Positions 50,201-57,621 of a DNA stretch of 64,000 bases are shown in pieces. The stretch lies in assembly GCA_964548225.1 (NCBI GenBank), contig CAZJQP010000012.1, positions 1-64,000 on the forward strand, in the 5' to 3' direction. Under the pieces are notes generated by a model that was not told where the DNA came from, did not search any database, and was given only the letters and a program-made list of their open reading frames with translations. Source of the DNA: CALMEH01 sp964548225 (GTDB lineage: Bacteria > Acidobacteriota > Blastocatellia > Pyrinomonadales > Pyrinomonadaceae). How positions within the stretch are numbered: the first letter of the stretch is position 1; each line of letters opens with the position of its first letter. The translations under genes and the position numbers were made by a program.

Positions 50201-50378
50201 TTTGACGGAAGGTTTTGCAAGCAAGACGTTTGAATTCTGTGTCATAACTTTTCGTCTTTGGACTTAAACCGCGAAAAGATGCGAAAAGACACGAAAACAA
50301 TCTGATAAATCCGTGATGCTTTGTGCTAATTCGCAGGTTTATTGATTTGTGTAACGTCAGTTAGGGATAAGAAAAACC

Positions 50379-50518
50379 GACTGGAGCGCAAGCGTCCCCG
50401 CTTGCAAACGCTGCGTTTTTCAGCGGTGTAACGGTATTTGTTCACCTAAACTTTCGAGTAATCAAAGGCTTTTTCGCACTCTGCGCTCATTGCAAGCGGG
50501 GACGCTTACGCTCCGGTC
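50379..50518. repeat. ~140-bp inverted-repeat element, family A copy 3
   Basis: GACTGGAGCGCAAGCGTCCC (50379) pairs with the far end GGGACGCTTACGCTCCGGTC (ending 50518). This copy carries the GCGTCCCCGCTTGCAA arm variant. It is intergenic, between the 21-bp array and tmRNA, and is the only copy not abutting a stop codon. Confidence 0.85.
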
Positions 50519-50622
50519 TTTAGCCCGAACTGACGTTATGTGGTTAAGGAAAGATGCAATTACAGACAACTTTCGCTTTCGTTTTTGCTTCAAAATACGG
50601 TAAAATAGCTTTCCTTCGGATT

Positions 50623-50998
50623 GGGGGCGACAGGCTTCGACAGGGGCTTGTATAGATCTTTGGATGCACGTCGGGCTTGCTTTCGATAGCTCGTTAAAAA
50701 ATTGAAAGGAAAACAAATGCCAATAATAATATGGCACTCGCTGCCTAATTAACTTTAGGTTAAGCGATGTCCGGCGACAAGTTTGCTTAAAGCGCGTCGT
50801 TTCGGGCATAACCCAGTTTAAGCTAGTGCGCGTCCACCACCTGCGGACGCAAACGAACCGTTAGTCAGGTTAGCCTTTTGCAAGGTCTTGTCAGTTCACC
50901 TGCTTGCAAAAAGCGAAAATTAAAGTGAACCGACTAAGCGTGTAGATTCCCCAGGTCGCAACTCTTGGATGCGGGTTCGATTCCCGCCGCCTCCACCA
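50623..50998 (+). ncRNA. ssrA: Transfer-messenger RNA (tmRNA)
   Basis: The 5' end GGGGGCG (50623-50629) pairs with CGCCTCC near the 3' end, followed by an encoded ACCA (50995-50998). The T-arm GCGGGTTCGATTCCCGC is intact. The tag reading frame begins at the resume codon GCC 50719 and reads ANNNMALAA with stop TAA at 50746-50748. A -10-like TAAAAT at 50601-50606 lies about 17 nt before the mature 5' end. It rescues stalled ribosomes with SmpB, which is not in the window. Confidence 0.96.
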
Positions 50999-51082
50999 TC
51001 ATACTTTTTTGATAATTTTTACATAACCTTCTGCGAAACTTTTATTTGAATTTCGCGGCACTATCGTGTAAGTTTGTGGCGT

Positions 51083-51481
51083 ATGTCATACGCGCATCTT
51101 ATTTTCGGGATAATTTTGTTTGTCGTTTTCACCATTACGGGCAAGTTTATGCGCGTTGATTTTCCCGATAAAGAATTGATTCCGCAAGATCTACGGCTTT
51201 TGATGCGTTCGCGGCACATATACATTTTGCTTTCAAGTTTGATTCATATTTGTTTGGGCGTTTATTTGCAGATGCGACCGAATTGGCGGAAATTCGTGCA
51301 GATTTTCGGTTCTGTTTTGCTTTTTGCGGGAAGTATTTTGTTCGTTTGGGCGTTTGTTTATGAAACTTACACGACGAAAATGTTTTCCGAAGTCAGTCGT
51401 TACGCGCTTTATGCAACTTTGGGTGGAACGGTTTTTCATCTTTTCGGCGGTTTTCGGTTAAAATCGAGAAAAGATGAATAA
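51083..51481 (+). CDS. Hypothetical four-helix membrane protein
   Basis: The 132-residue protein has four hydrophobic segments (about 4-20, 45-63, 70-90, 100-120) and a conserved-looking LLMRSRHIYILLSSLIH stretch. The family is not recognised. The ATG at 51083 is used; the frame opens at a TTG 9 nt earlier. Its end overlaps the start of the response-regulator gene by 8 nt, so the two are translationally coupled. Confidence 0.7.
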   Translation: MSYAHLIFGIILFVVFTITGKFMRVDFPDKELIPQDLRLLMRSRHIYILLSSLIHICLGVYLQMRPNWRKFVQIFGSVLLFAGSILFVWAFVYETYTTKMFSEVSRYALYATLGGTVFHLFGGFRLKSRKDE

Positions 51482-52100
51482 GATTAAAGTTTTGCTAATC
51501 GAAAATCAGACACTTGTCCGTATTGGAATCAAAACGGTCTTGAGTGAAACGGAAGATTTTGAAATTGTCGGCGAAGCAGATTCGGGCGCAGAAGGTTTTC
51601 AAACATTTCAAAACTTAAGACCTGATGTTACGATTTTGAGTCTGCGCCTTCCAGATTCTTGCGCGATTGATTCGTTGGAAGATTATTTTGAAGTTGAAAA
51701 ACGCGCAAAAATCCTTGTTTTGGCAGATACGGCAGGCGACGCTGAAATCAGCAAAGCCTTGAAGAAAGGCGCGTTAGGTTACATTTGCAAAGACATTTCG
51801 CCCGAAGAATTGACGAAGGCAATTCGTGTTGTTGCGTCGGGCAAAAAATACATTCCGAGCGACATTGCCGAAATTTTGAGCGAACATTTGGGAAGCGAAG
51901 AACTCACGAAAACCGAATTGAGCGTTTTGCGGTATCTCGTTGGCGGAATGAGCAACAAAGAAATTGCTTTTGCGCTCGACGTTTCCGAAAACACGGTCAA
52001 AACGCACGTTAAAAACATCTTCGACAAACTCGGCGTTTCCGACCGAACTTCCGCCGCAACTTTAGCAATAAAACGCGGTTTGGTGAGAATACATCTATGA
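51474..52100 (+). CDS. NarL/FixJ-type response regulator with degenerate receiver domain
   Basis: The 208-residue protein has a CheY-like receiver (1-120) and a LuxR-type HTH (about 140-205; LTKTELSVLRYLVGGMSNKE, VSENTVKTHVKNIFDKLGVS). The receiver aligns well with NarL, but the phospho-acceptor Asp is Ser56 (TILSLRLP against LLLDLNMP). The acidic pair is Glu10-Asn11, and only Lys106 is kept. It should therefore not be phosphorylated in the usual way and may be constitutive or ligand-controlled. No histidine kinase is adjacent. The stop codon overlaps a family A repeat. Confidence 0.9.
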   Translation: MNKIKVLLIENQTLVRIGIKTVLSETEDFEIVGEADSGAEGFQTFQNLRPDVTILSLRLPDSCAIDSLEDYFEVEKRAKILVLADTAGDAEISKALKKGALGYICKDISPEELTKAIRVVASGKKYIPSDIAEILSEHLGSEELTKTELSVLRYLVGGMSNKEIAFALDVSENTVKTHVKNIFDKLGVSDRTSAATLAIKRGLVRIHL

Positions 52101-52240
52101 CTGGAGCGCAAGCGGCTCACTTGCTTGAGCGCGGAGCGAGAAAAAAATCGTTTGTGATGAAATCAAATTGAATGTTAGCAAACGTTTTTGCGCCGCTAAA
52201 AAACAGCGACGCATGCAAGCGAGCTGCTTGCGCTCCGGTC
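52099..52240. repeat. ~140-bp inverted-repeat element, family A copy 4
   Basis: GACTGGAGCGCAAGCGGCTC (52099) matches the complement GAGCTGCTTGCGCTCCGGTC that ends at 52240, with one difference. The internal core (AAATTGAATG, AGCAAACGTTTTTGCG) matches copies 1 and 2. The element begins inside the TGA stop of the response-regulator gene and ends 9 nt before the next gene's ATG. Confidence 0.85.
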
Positions 52241-52249
52241 GAAACAATT

Positions 52250-53275
52250 ATGAAAAGACGTGAAATATTAAAAGGTTTAGCGGCATTGCCGCTACTTGCA
52301 ACTCCGGCATTGGGAAAAACGAAAAAAACTAAAATCATCAAACCGAAACGTCTGAAAGCGGGCGATACGGTCGGCGTGATTGCTCCGGCGAGCGGTTTAA
52401 GCAAAGAATCTTTCGACAAAGCAATGCAAAATCTCGAAAGTTACGGCTTGAAAACCAAAATCGGTAAATCGGCGCGAGGTTTGAAAGGTTTTCTTGCGGC
52501 AACGGATAAAGAACGGCTCGATGACCTTCATTGGGCGTTTGCGGACAAGGAAATTGCGGGCGTTTGGTGTTTGCGCGGCGGCTACGGCGCGGCGCGTCTT
52601 TTGCCGATGATTGATTATGATTTGATTCGCAAAAATCCGAAAATTTTAATCGGTTATTCGGATATTACGTCGCTTCATCTGGCGATTTCAAACAACACAG
52701 GACTCGTAACTTTTCACGGTCCGGTTGCGTCTTCCGCGCCTTCGGACTATACGAAAAATCACGTTCTAAATATGCTGATGAATCCGTCCGCGCCTTATAA
52801 AATCGAGCTTTCCGAATTTAACAAAGCGCAAGCATCAAATCTTTTCAAAACCGAAATTATCACGTCCGGCAAAGCACGAGGCAAACTCATCGGCGGCAAT
52901 CTTTCGCTTTTGACCGCGCTGGCGGGAACGCCTTACGCTTTGCGCGATTTGAAAGGCAAAATTCTGTTTATGGAAGATGTCGGCGAACAGCCTTACCGCA
53001 TTGACCGAATGCTCACACAATTAAGGCAAAGCGTTGATTTGGCACAACTTTCGGCAATCGCACTCGGCATTTTTGAAGACTGCAACCCGAAAACCGAAGG
53101 CACACAATCTTTGATGGAAGTTCTCAAAGACCGACTCGGAGATTTGAAAATTCCCGTCATCTACGGACTTTCCTTCGGACACATCCGCGACCAATTCACT
53201 CTGCCAGTCGGCATCGAAGCCGAATTAGATACGGCAAGCGCGACGATGACTTTTTTAGAAACAAGTGTGATTTAA
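52250..53275 (+). CDS. LD-carboxypeptidase (S66 family), exported
   Basis: The 341-residue protein begins with a Tat-like/short signal (MKRREILKGLAALPLLATPA). The S66 fold then shows IAPASGLSKESFDKA, WCLRGGYGAARLLP, ILIGYSDITSLHLAI (catalytic Ser in GYSD), LIGGNLSLLTALAGTPY and a final SFGHIRDQFTLPVG (catalytic His). It removes D-amino acids from murein tetrapeptides during recycling or wall maturation. The ATG at 52250 is used because the upstream frame is within the repeat element. Confidence 0.92.
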   Translation: MKRREILKGLAALPLLATPALGKTKKTKIIKPKRLKAGDTVGVIAPASGLSKESFDKAMQNLESYGLKTKIGKSARGLKGFLAATDKERLDDLHWAFADKEIAGVWCLRGGYGAARLLPMIDYDLIRKNPKILIGYSDITSLHLAISNNTGLVTFHGPVASSAPSDYTKNHVLNMLMNPSAPYKIELSEFNKAQASNLFKTEIITSGKARGKLIGGNLSLLTALAGTPYALRDLKGKILFMEDVGEQPYRIDRMLTQLRQSVDLAQLSAIALGIFEDCNPKTEGTQSLMEVLKDRLGDLKIPVIYGLSFGHIRDQFTLPVGIEAELDTASATMTFLETSVI

Positions 53276-53342
53276 TTTTTGATTTTCAATTTTTGATTGT
53301 TTTCGTCGGCAAATCAAAAATCGAAAATCAAAAATCAAAAAT
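53272..53342. repeat. Intergenic hairpin of TTTTTGATT sub-repeats
   Basis: Left arm 53272-53298 (TTAATTTTTGATTTTCAA and TTTTTGATT) faces a right arm from 53311 (AATCAAAAATCGAAAATC and more units). It starts at the stop codon of the S66 gene. The same wording appears between the two tRNA genes at 63508. Confidence 0.65.
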
Positions 53343-53448
53343 CGCTTCACCCGAAAGTATGAGAAAAATCTCACAGTAATTGATGATTACAAAGCCAGAT
53401 TTCTTCGCTAAAATTGAATCATAATCCGAAAACACGGAGGAAAAAATT

Positions 53449-54147
53449 ATGATTAAAGTTAGAAAATCGAACGAAAGAGGACACGCCGATTACGGTTGGC
53501 TCGATACGCATTATACGTTTTCATTTAACACTTATTACGACAAAAATTTTATGGGTTTCCGCTCATTGAGAGTGATAAACGAAGATTTTATCGCGCCGAA
53601 TCAAGGTTTTCCGACGCACGGACATCGTGATATGGAAATTTTGACTTACGTTATTCGCGGCGAGCTTTCGCATAAAGATTCGATGGGCAACGGCACGACG
53701 ATTTTGCCGAACGAAGTGCAACGAATGACTGCCGGAACGGGCGTTTTGCATAGCGAATACAGTTCGCCGACGGACGAAACGCATCTGCTTCAGATTTGGA
53801 TTTTGCCCGAAGAAAAAGATTTAACGCCGGGCTATGAACAGACGTTTTTTGCGCCCGAAGATAAAAAAGGCAAGTTGAAACTGGTTGCATCACGCGCCGG
53901 AACGGACGGTTCGGTTACGATAAATCAGGACGTAAATCTTTACAGTTCAATTTTGGCGAAAGACGAGGAAGTTTCGTTTGAATTAAAGGAAAATCGCCAC
54001 GCTTGGATTCAAGTCGTCAAAGGCGAAATTTTTTTGAAAGGTGAAATTTTAAGCCAAGGCGACGGCGCGGCAATCAGCGAAGAAACTTTGCTGAAAATAA
54101 AATCTTTAGCAGATGAAAGCGAATTTTTATTGTTTGATTTGAATTAA
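53449..54147 (+). CDS. Pirin-family bicupin protein
   Basis: The 232-residue protein has the pirin N-terminal cupin, including FPTHGHRDMEILTYVIRGEL with the metal-binding histidines. The MTAGTGVLHSEYS block and a shorter C-terminal cupin follow. Bacterial pirins include quercetinases and regulatory iron proteins, and the role here is unknown. GGAGG precedes the start. The upstream interval 53343-53448 has no other gene. Confidence 0.93.
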   Translation: MIKVRKSNERGHADYGWLDTHYTFSFNTYYDKNFMGFRSLRVINEDFIAPNQGFPTHGHRDMEILTYVIRGELSHKDSMGNGTTILPNEVQRMTAGTGVLHSEYSSPTDETHLLQIWILPEEKDLTPGYEQTFFAPEDKKGKLKLVASRAGTDGSVTINQDVNLYSSILAKDEEVSFELKENRHAWIQVVKGEIFLKGEILSQGDGAAISEETLLKIKSLADESEFLLFDLN

Positions 54148-54163
54148 GGGTAATAAGCAGAAT

Positions 54164-54224
54164 AAATCACGAGGAACACGAAGCAACACGAAATTTTAGT
54201 GTCGTTTCGTGTTTTTTCGTGGTT
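54164..54224. repeat. Intergenic hairpin of ACACGAA sub-repeats
   Basis: CACGAGGAACACGAAGCAAC plus ACGAAA (left, 54164-54193) is largely complementary to TTTCGTGTTTTTTCGTGGTT (54205-54224). It is placed 17 nt after the pirin stop and is followed by AAATTTTTT, so it could also terminate transcription. Confidence 0.6.
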
Positions 54225-54254
54225 AAATTTTTTCGTTTTTCGTAGAATCAAAAT

Positions 54255-55790
54255 GTGAATCAAAATCCTGCAATGCCGAAAGACGCTTCGGCGATAATTT
54301 TAATCAAAGACGACAAAGTTCTTTGGGCGCAACGCAATCCGAAACTCAAATTTTTGGGCGGCTGGCACGCTTTTCCGGGCGGGAAGACGGAAAGCACGGA
54401 CGCGGAAATCGAAGTTAAAAACTGCAAAGACCTGCGATTACAAAAATTTATTGTCAGTGCGGTGCGCGAAGTTTTTGAAGAAGTTGGCGTTTTGCTCGTC
54501 CGCAACGGCGAAAAATTAACCAAAGGGCAACGCGCATCTTTGCACGACGATTTGATTTCGGGCAGAAGCTCATTTAAAGAAATTCTCGACGATTGGAATC
54601 TTTGGATTGATGCGGAAGATTTTCTTTACACAGGTTTTTGGACAACGCCGCAATTTTCGCCCGTGCGCTTCAAAACACGCTTTTTTATTGCCGAATGCCC
54701 GAAAAAACAAACGCCTTACGCCGCAATTTCCGAACTTCAAAACATCGAATTCATCACACCGCAAGACGCTCTGAGGCGTTGGGCAAACTCGGAAGTTTTA
54801 ATCTCGCCGCCGGTCTTGATTGCTTTGCAAGAATTAGCGGATTCAAAATTTAAGATTCAAGATTCAAAAGGTGAATCTGTTTTCTTGAATCTTGAATCTG
54901 CAATCTTGAATCTTCTCGAAAAATCCGAGAAATTCAACGGTGTGATTGAATTCATCGAACTCAATCCGCGTTTGATTTGTTTTCCTTTGCGGACGAAAAC
55001 TTTGCCGCCGGCGACGCATACGAATTGTTTTATTGCTGGGAAACAAGAGTTTGTCGTTGTGGATGCGGCTTCGCCCGACGCAGATGAGCAGGCAAAACTT
55101 TTTGAATTAATTGACGAATTTGTCGAAAAAGGTTTTGTTTGCAAAGAGATTATCGTGTCGCATCTGCATCCTGACCATTTTGGCGGCGAAACTGCTTTAA
55201 AAAATCATTTACGCGAAAAATTCGGTTTGGAAATACCGATTTCAACTCATAAAATCACAGCGGAAGATTTGCGCGGGAAAGTTGAGTTTCAAAGATTTAT
55301 CGAAGACGAAGAGATTTTCACACTTAAAGATGAAGCGGGCGTAAATTTTGAAATAAAAGCACTTCACACGCCCGGACACGCTCGCGGACATTTGTGTTTT
55401 TATGATGCGGAACTCGGATTTTTGCTTTCGAGCGATAATGTCGTCGGCACGGGTTCGGTGGTTATCGCGCATCCCGAAGGGAATATGACGGATTATTTAA
55501 ATTCTCTCGAACGGATGAAAAATTTGCCGCGTTTGCGATTTCTTGCCGGTTCTCACGGTTCGGCAATTTTTGATGCGCGAGGCAAAATTGAAGAATACAT
55601 CGCGCATCGTTTGGACAGAGAAAGACAAATTCTCGAAGCCATCGAAAAAGGCGCGAAAACGCCCGAAGAAATTACGAAAATCGTCTATCAAGGCTTGGAC
55701 GAGAAACTTTTTTCGCTTGCCTTTAAATCCGTTTTGGCGCATCTTGCGAAAATTGAGGCAGACAGTTTTGAAGTAAAAATTAAAAAGTAA
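54255..55790 (+). CDS. Nudix hydrolase fused to a metallo-beta-lactamase-fold hydrolase
   Basis: The 511-residue protein (GTG start; an ATG at 54273 is possible) has a Nudix domain (about 8-190). Its box is spread out as GGWHAFPGGKTES ... AVREVFEEVGVLL. A metallo-beta-lactamase domain (about 225-460) carries SHLHPDHFGG, HTPGHARGHLC and SSDNVVGTG, and a helical C-terminal LACTB2-type segment follows. The pairing resembles proteins annotated as Nudix/MBL RNA or CoA-ester hydrolases. The linker near residues 195-219 is encoded by a hairpin repeat (54840-54914). The gene is followed after 15 nt by a SnoaL-like gene. Confidence 0.9.
   Translation: MNQNPAMPKDASAIILIKDDKVLWAQRNPKLKFLGGWHAFPGGKTESTDAEIEVKNCKDLRLQKFIVSAVREVFEEVGVLLVRNGEKLTKGQRASLHDDLISGRSSFKEILDDWNLWIDAEDFLYTGFWTTPQFSPVRFKTRFFIAECPKKQTPYAAISELQNIEFITPQDALRRWANSEVLISPPVLIALQELADSKFKIQDSKGESVFLNLESAILNLLEKSEKFNGVIEFIELNPRLICFPLRTKTLPPATHTNCFIAGKQEFVVVDAASPDADEQAKLFELIDEFVEKGFVCKEIIVSHLHPDHFGGETALKNHLREKFGLEIPISTHKITAEDLRGKVEFQRFIEDEEIFTLKDEAGVNFEIKALHTPGHARGHLCFYDAELGFLLSSDNVVGTGSVVIAHPEGNMTDYLNSLERMKNLPRLRFLAGSHGSAIFDARGKIEEYIAHRLDRERQILEAIEKGAKTPEEITKIVYQGLDEKLFSLAFKSVLAHLAKIEADSFEVKIKK
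54840..54914 (+). repeat. Hairpin repeat of AGATTCAAG units inside a coding region
   Basis: GATTCAAAATTTAAGATTCA plus AGATTCAAAAG on the left and CTTGAATCTTGAATC plus ATCTTGAATCTT on the right form an imperfect hairpin. It uses the same units as the intergenic hairpin at 48104. Here it lies in frame within the Nudix/MBL gene and encodes DSKFKIQDSKGESVFLNLES and nearby residues, exactly in the linker between the two domains. Confidence 0.8.
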
Positions 55791-55805
55791 AAAGGAGAGA
55801 TGAAA

Positions 55806-56216
55806 ATGGATAATTTAGAAACGGTTAAGGCGATTTATGAAGCCTTTGCAAAAGGCGATGTTCCGTTTATTTTGAGTTGTTTAGATGAAACGGTCGCGTG
55901 GGAAAAATGGAGCAATAATTTTGCCCAAAAATCAAATGTGCCGTATATGCAGGAGCGAAGTGACATCGCCGGAGTTGCCGAATTTTTTGGGGAAGTCGGA
56001 AAATTGGGCGTAAAAATGGCAAATGTTCTTTCGATTATGGATGGCGGAAATAAATTTGCAGTTGAATTTGAAATCGAAACCGAGCGTTTCGGCTACGAAG
56101 AAGAAATGCACCTTTGGACATTTGGCGAAAATGGCAAAGTTATCGGTTTTCGGCATTATCTCGACACGGCGAAACACATTGCCGCGAACGAAAAACATCA
56201 ATCAATGGGCGCGTAA
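55806..56216 (+). CDS. SnoaL/NTF2-like fold protein (ketosteroid-isomerase-like)
   Basis: The 136-residue protein begins MDNLETVKAIYEAFAKGDVP, the NTF2-like/SnoaL start, and has DETVAWEKW and a final strand MHLWTFGENGKVIGFRHYLD. AAGGAGAG lies too close to the ATG at 55800 but well placed for the ATG at 55806, which decides the start. The ligand is unknown. Its 3' end overlaps the convergent methyltransferase by 15 nt. Confidence 0.85.
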   Translation: MDNLETVKAIYEAFAKGDVPFILSCLDETVAWEKWSNNFAQKSNVPYMQERSDIAGVAEFFGEVGKLGVKMANVLSIMDGGNKFAVEFEIETERFGYEEEMHLWTFGENGKVIGFRHYLDTAKHIAANEKHQSMGA

Positions 56217-56897
56217 AACTAAGCGAAAAGGAAAATATCTTTTCACCGAGATATTTTCCAATTCCGCTCTTTCGGCTAAATTTTTCAGTTCGTTTGGCTT
56301 AAATGAACGCAAAATTGAAAGCGAGCCGTCTTGACGGACGAGTGGGCTGATGCGAAAAGCGGTGCAAAAAATCTTGTAAAAAAGATATGCAAGACGATGA
56401 CGGTGCAAGTCAATAACGAAAATTTCGCGGCGTGAAACCCTTTGCATTTCTTTCAAAATTATAATGATTTGCGCGTCTGAAAAATGATGCGTGAAAAGTG
56501 AGCAAATTGTGTAATCAAAAGTTTTATCAGGAAATGGCAATTGAAGTGCGTTGCCGCGAACAGAAAAGATTTCGTTGAAATTTTTCGATTCCGTTGAAAC
56601 AGTTTTTGCGGAAAGCTCATTCAAATCGAGTCCGACGAGTCGCGCTTGGCTTCTTGATTTCCGCGCAAAATCAGCAATGGTGCGGAGCATTGCGCCCGAA
56701 CCTGCACCAACGTCAAGCACAGAAAATTCGCGCAAATTTTTTGCTTTAATCTCACGCAAAAGTGTTTCGCGCATCGCACGTTCATCACCTAAATAACGAT
56801 TAATAAAACCAATTTCGTGCAGAAAACGCTCGTATTCTTGAGGTGTATAATCGCCCGTGTCAATGCGTTCGAGGTCTTTGCTTCTGACTTGAAACAT
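56202..56897 (-). CDS. Class I SAM-dependent methyltransferase
   Basis: The 231-residue protein has the Rossmann SAM motif SVLDVGAGSGAMLRTIADFA (motif I). Post-I LVGLDLNE, motif II DYTICSLFTHHFSD and motif III-like RVSRREIFVIDL follow, a Methyltransf_11/25 pattern. The ending (HRLAYLFYKIFCTAF...PLVRQDGSLSILRSFKPNEL) suggests a quinone- or lipid-type substrate class, but this is uncertain. It is convergent with the SnoaL-like gene and their ends overlap. Confidence 0.87.
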   Translation of the reverse strand: MFQVRSKDLERIDTGDYTPQEYERFLHEIGFINRYLGDERAMRETLLREIKAKNLREFSVLDVGAGSGAMLRTIADFARKSRSQARLVGLDLNELSAKTVSTESKNFNEIFSVRGNALQLPFPDKTFDYTICSLFTHHFSDAQIIIILKEMQRVSRREIFVIDLHRHRLAYLFYKIFCTAFRISPLVRQDGSLSILRSFKPNELKNLAERAELENISVKRYFPFRLVLRAH

Positions 56898-57120
56898 ATT
56901 TTTTATCTTAAGATTTTTTGAAAAAAAATGCTTGATTTAAGGTTTTTTTTATGTTAGAGTTGGCAGAATCAGACGACGGACGGCGAATTGCGCTTTTTGT
57001 AAAACGACAGTTGATGAAAAAAACAAACGCAAATTCATTTCTCCCGAATCTCGACATTTCGCCGAGATTCGCCGCAAAACTACTGATTCATAAAAATTAA
57101 AAAATTAAGGAGCATCTAGT

Positions 57121-57549
57121 ATGAAAAAAAATAGTTTATTTTTAATGTTTGCAACATTAGTGTTTGTATTTTCGGTTGGGAGTGTGAGCGCAAAATCTTT
57201 GAATTTCGCATCTTCCATTTCCGAAACCAATGTTTTTGAGAGCAATTTCGAGGTGAATAATCCCCAAAAAAGATATTGGTTGAAAATTACCAATAATTCG
57301 CGGTATGACATCTATCAGCTTTTTGTATCGAGTGCGGAAAACGAAGCGTGGGGACCGGATCAATTCGGCGATTTCGTTCTCGAAGCGGGCGGCGGAAGTT
57401 TTACTTTGACCGACCTTGTTCCGGGCGATTACGATATTAAATTTGTTGACGAAGACGGCGATGCCTGTGTTTTAGAGGACATTTCGATTTTCCAAAACAA
57501 AAATTGGGCTTTGACCACAAACTGGCTGACGAAATGCCAAGGTTATTAA
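57121..57549 (+). CDS. Hypothetical exported protein
   Basis: The 142-residue protein has a clear signal peptide (MKKNSLFLMFATLVFVFSVG, cleavage near VSA-K). The mature domain is beta-rich with YWLKITNNSRYDIYQLFVS and a C-terminal NWALTTNWLTKC; two cysteines (DACVLED and TKCQGY) could pair. The NNS.YDIYQLYVS...WG.D motif is seen in small secreted bacterial proteins of unknown role. The AAGGAG before the ATG is strong. The leader contains a hairpin (GAATCTCG 57046-57053 with CGAGATTC 57063-57070). Confidence 0.8.
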   Translation: MKKNSLFLMFATLVFVFSVGSVSAKSLNFASSISETNVFESNFEVNNPQKRYWLKITNNSRYDIYQLFVSSAENEAWGPDQFGDFVLEAGGGSFTLTDLVPGDYDIKFVDEDGDACVLEDISIFQNKNWALTTNWLTKCQGY

Positions 57550-57568
57550 TCCTTCGGAAGTAAAAAGT

Positions 57569-57621
57569 AAAAAGGTAAAAGTAAAAAGCGCAGAAGCGAA
57601 TTTTTACTTTTGCCTTTTTTA
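57569..57621. terminator. Bidirectional terminator-like hairpin between convergent genes
   Basis: AAAAAGGTAAAAGTAAAAA (from 57569) pairs with TTTTTACTTTTGCCTTTTT (57601-57619) around a 13-nt GC-richer loop. It is placed between the convergent exported-protein gene and thrC. Its arms use repeated GTAAAAA units like other hairpins in the window. Confidence 0.7.

Noticed and set aside
49810..50300. Several overlapping ORFs on both strands over the 21-bp array
   Set aside because: They arise because the 21-bp unit has no stop in several frames. None has a convincing start site and no frame is clearly favoured, so they were not listed as genes.
50623..50998. Integration site (att) at tmRNA
   Set aside because: I saw no second copy of the tmRNA 3' end and no integrase gene in the window.
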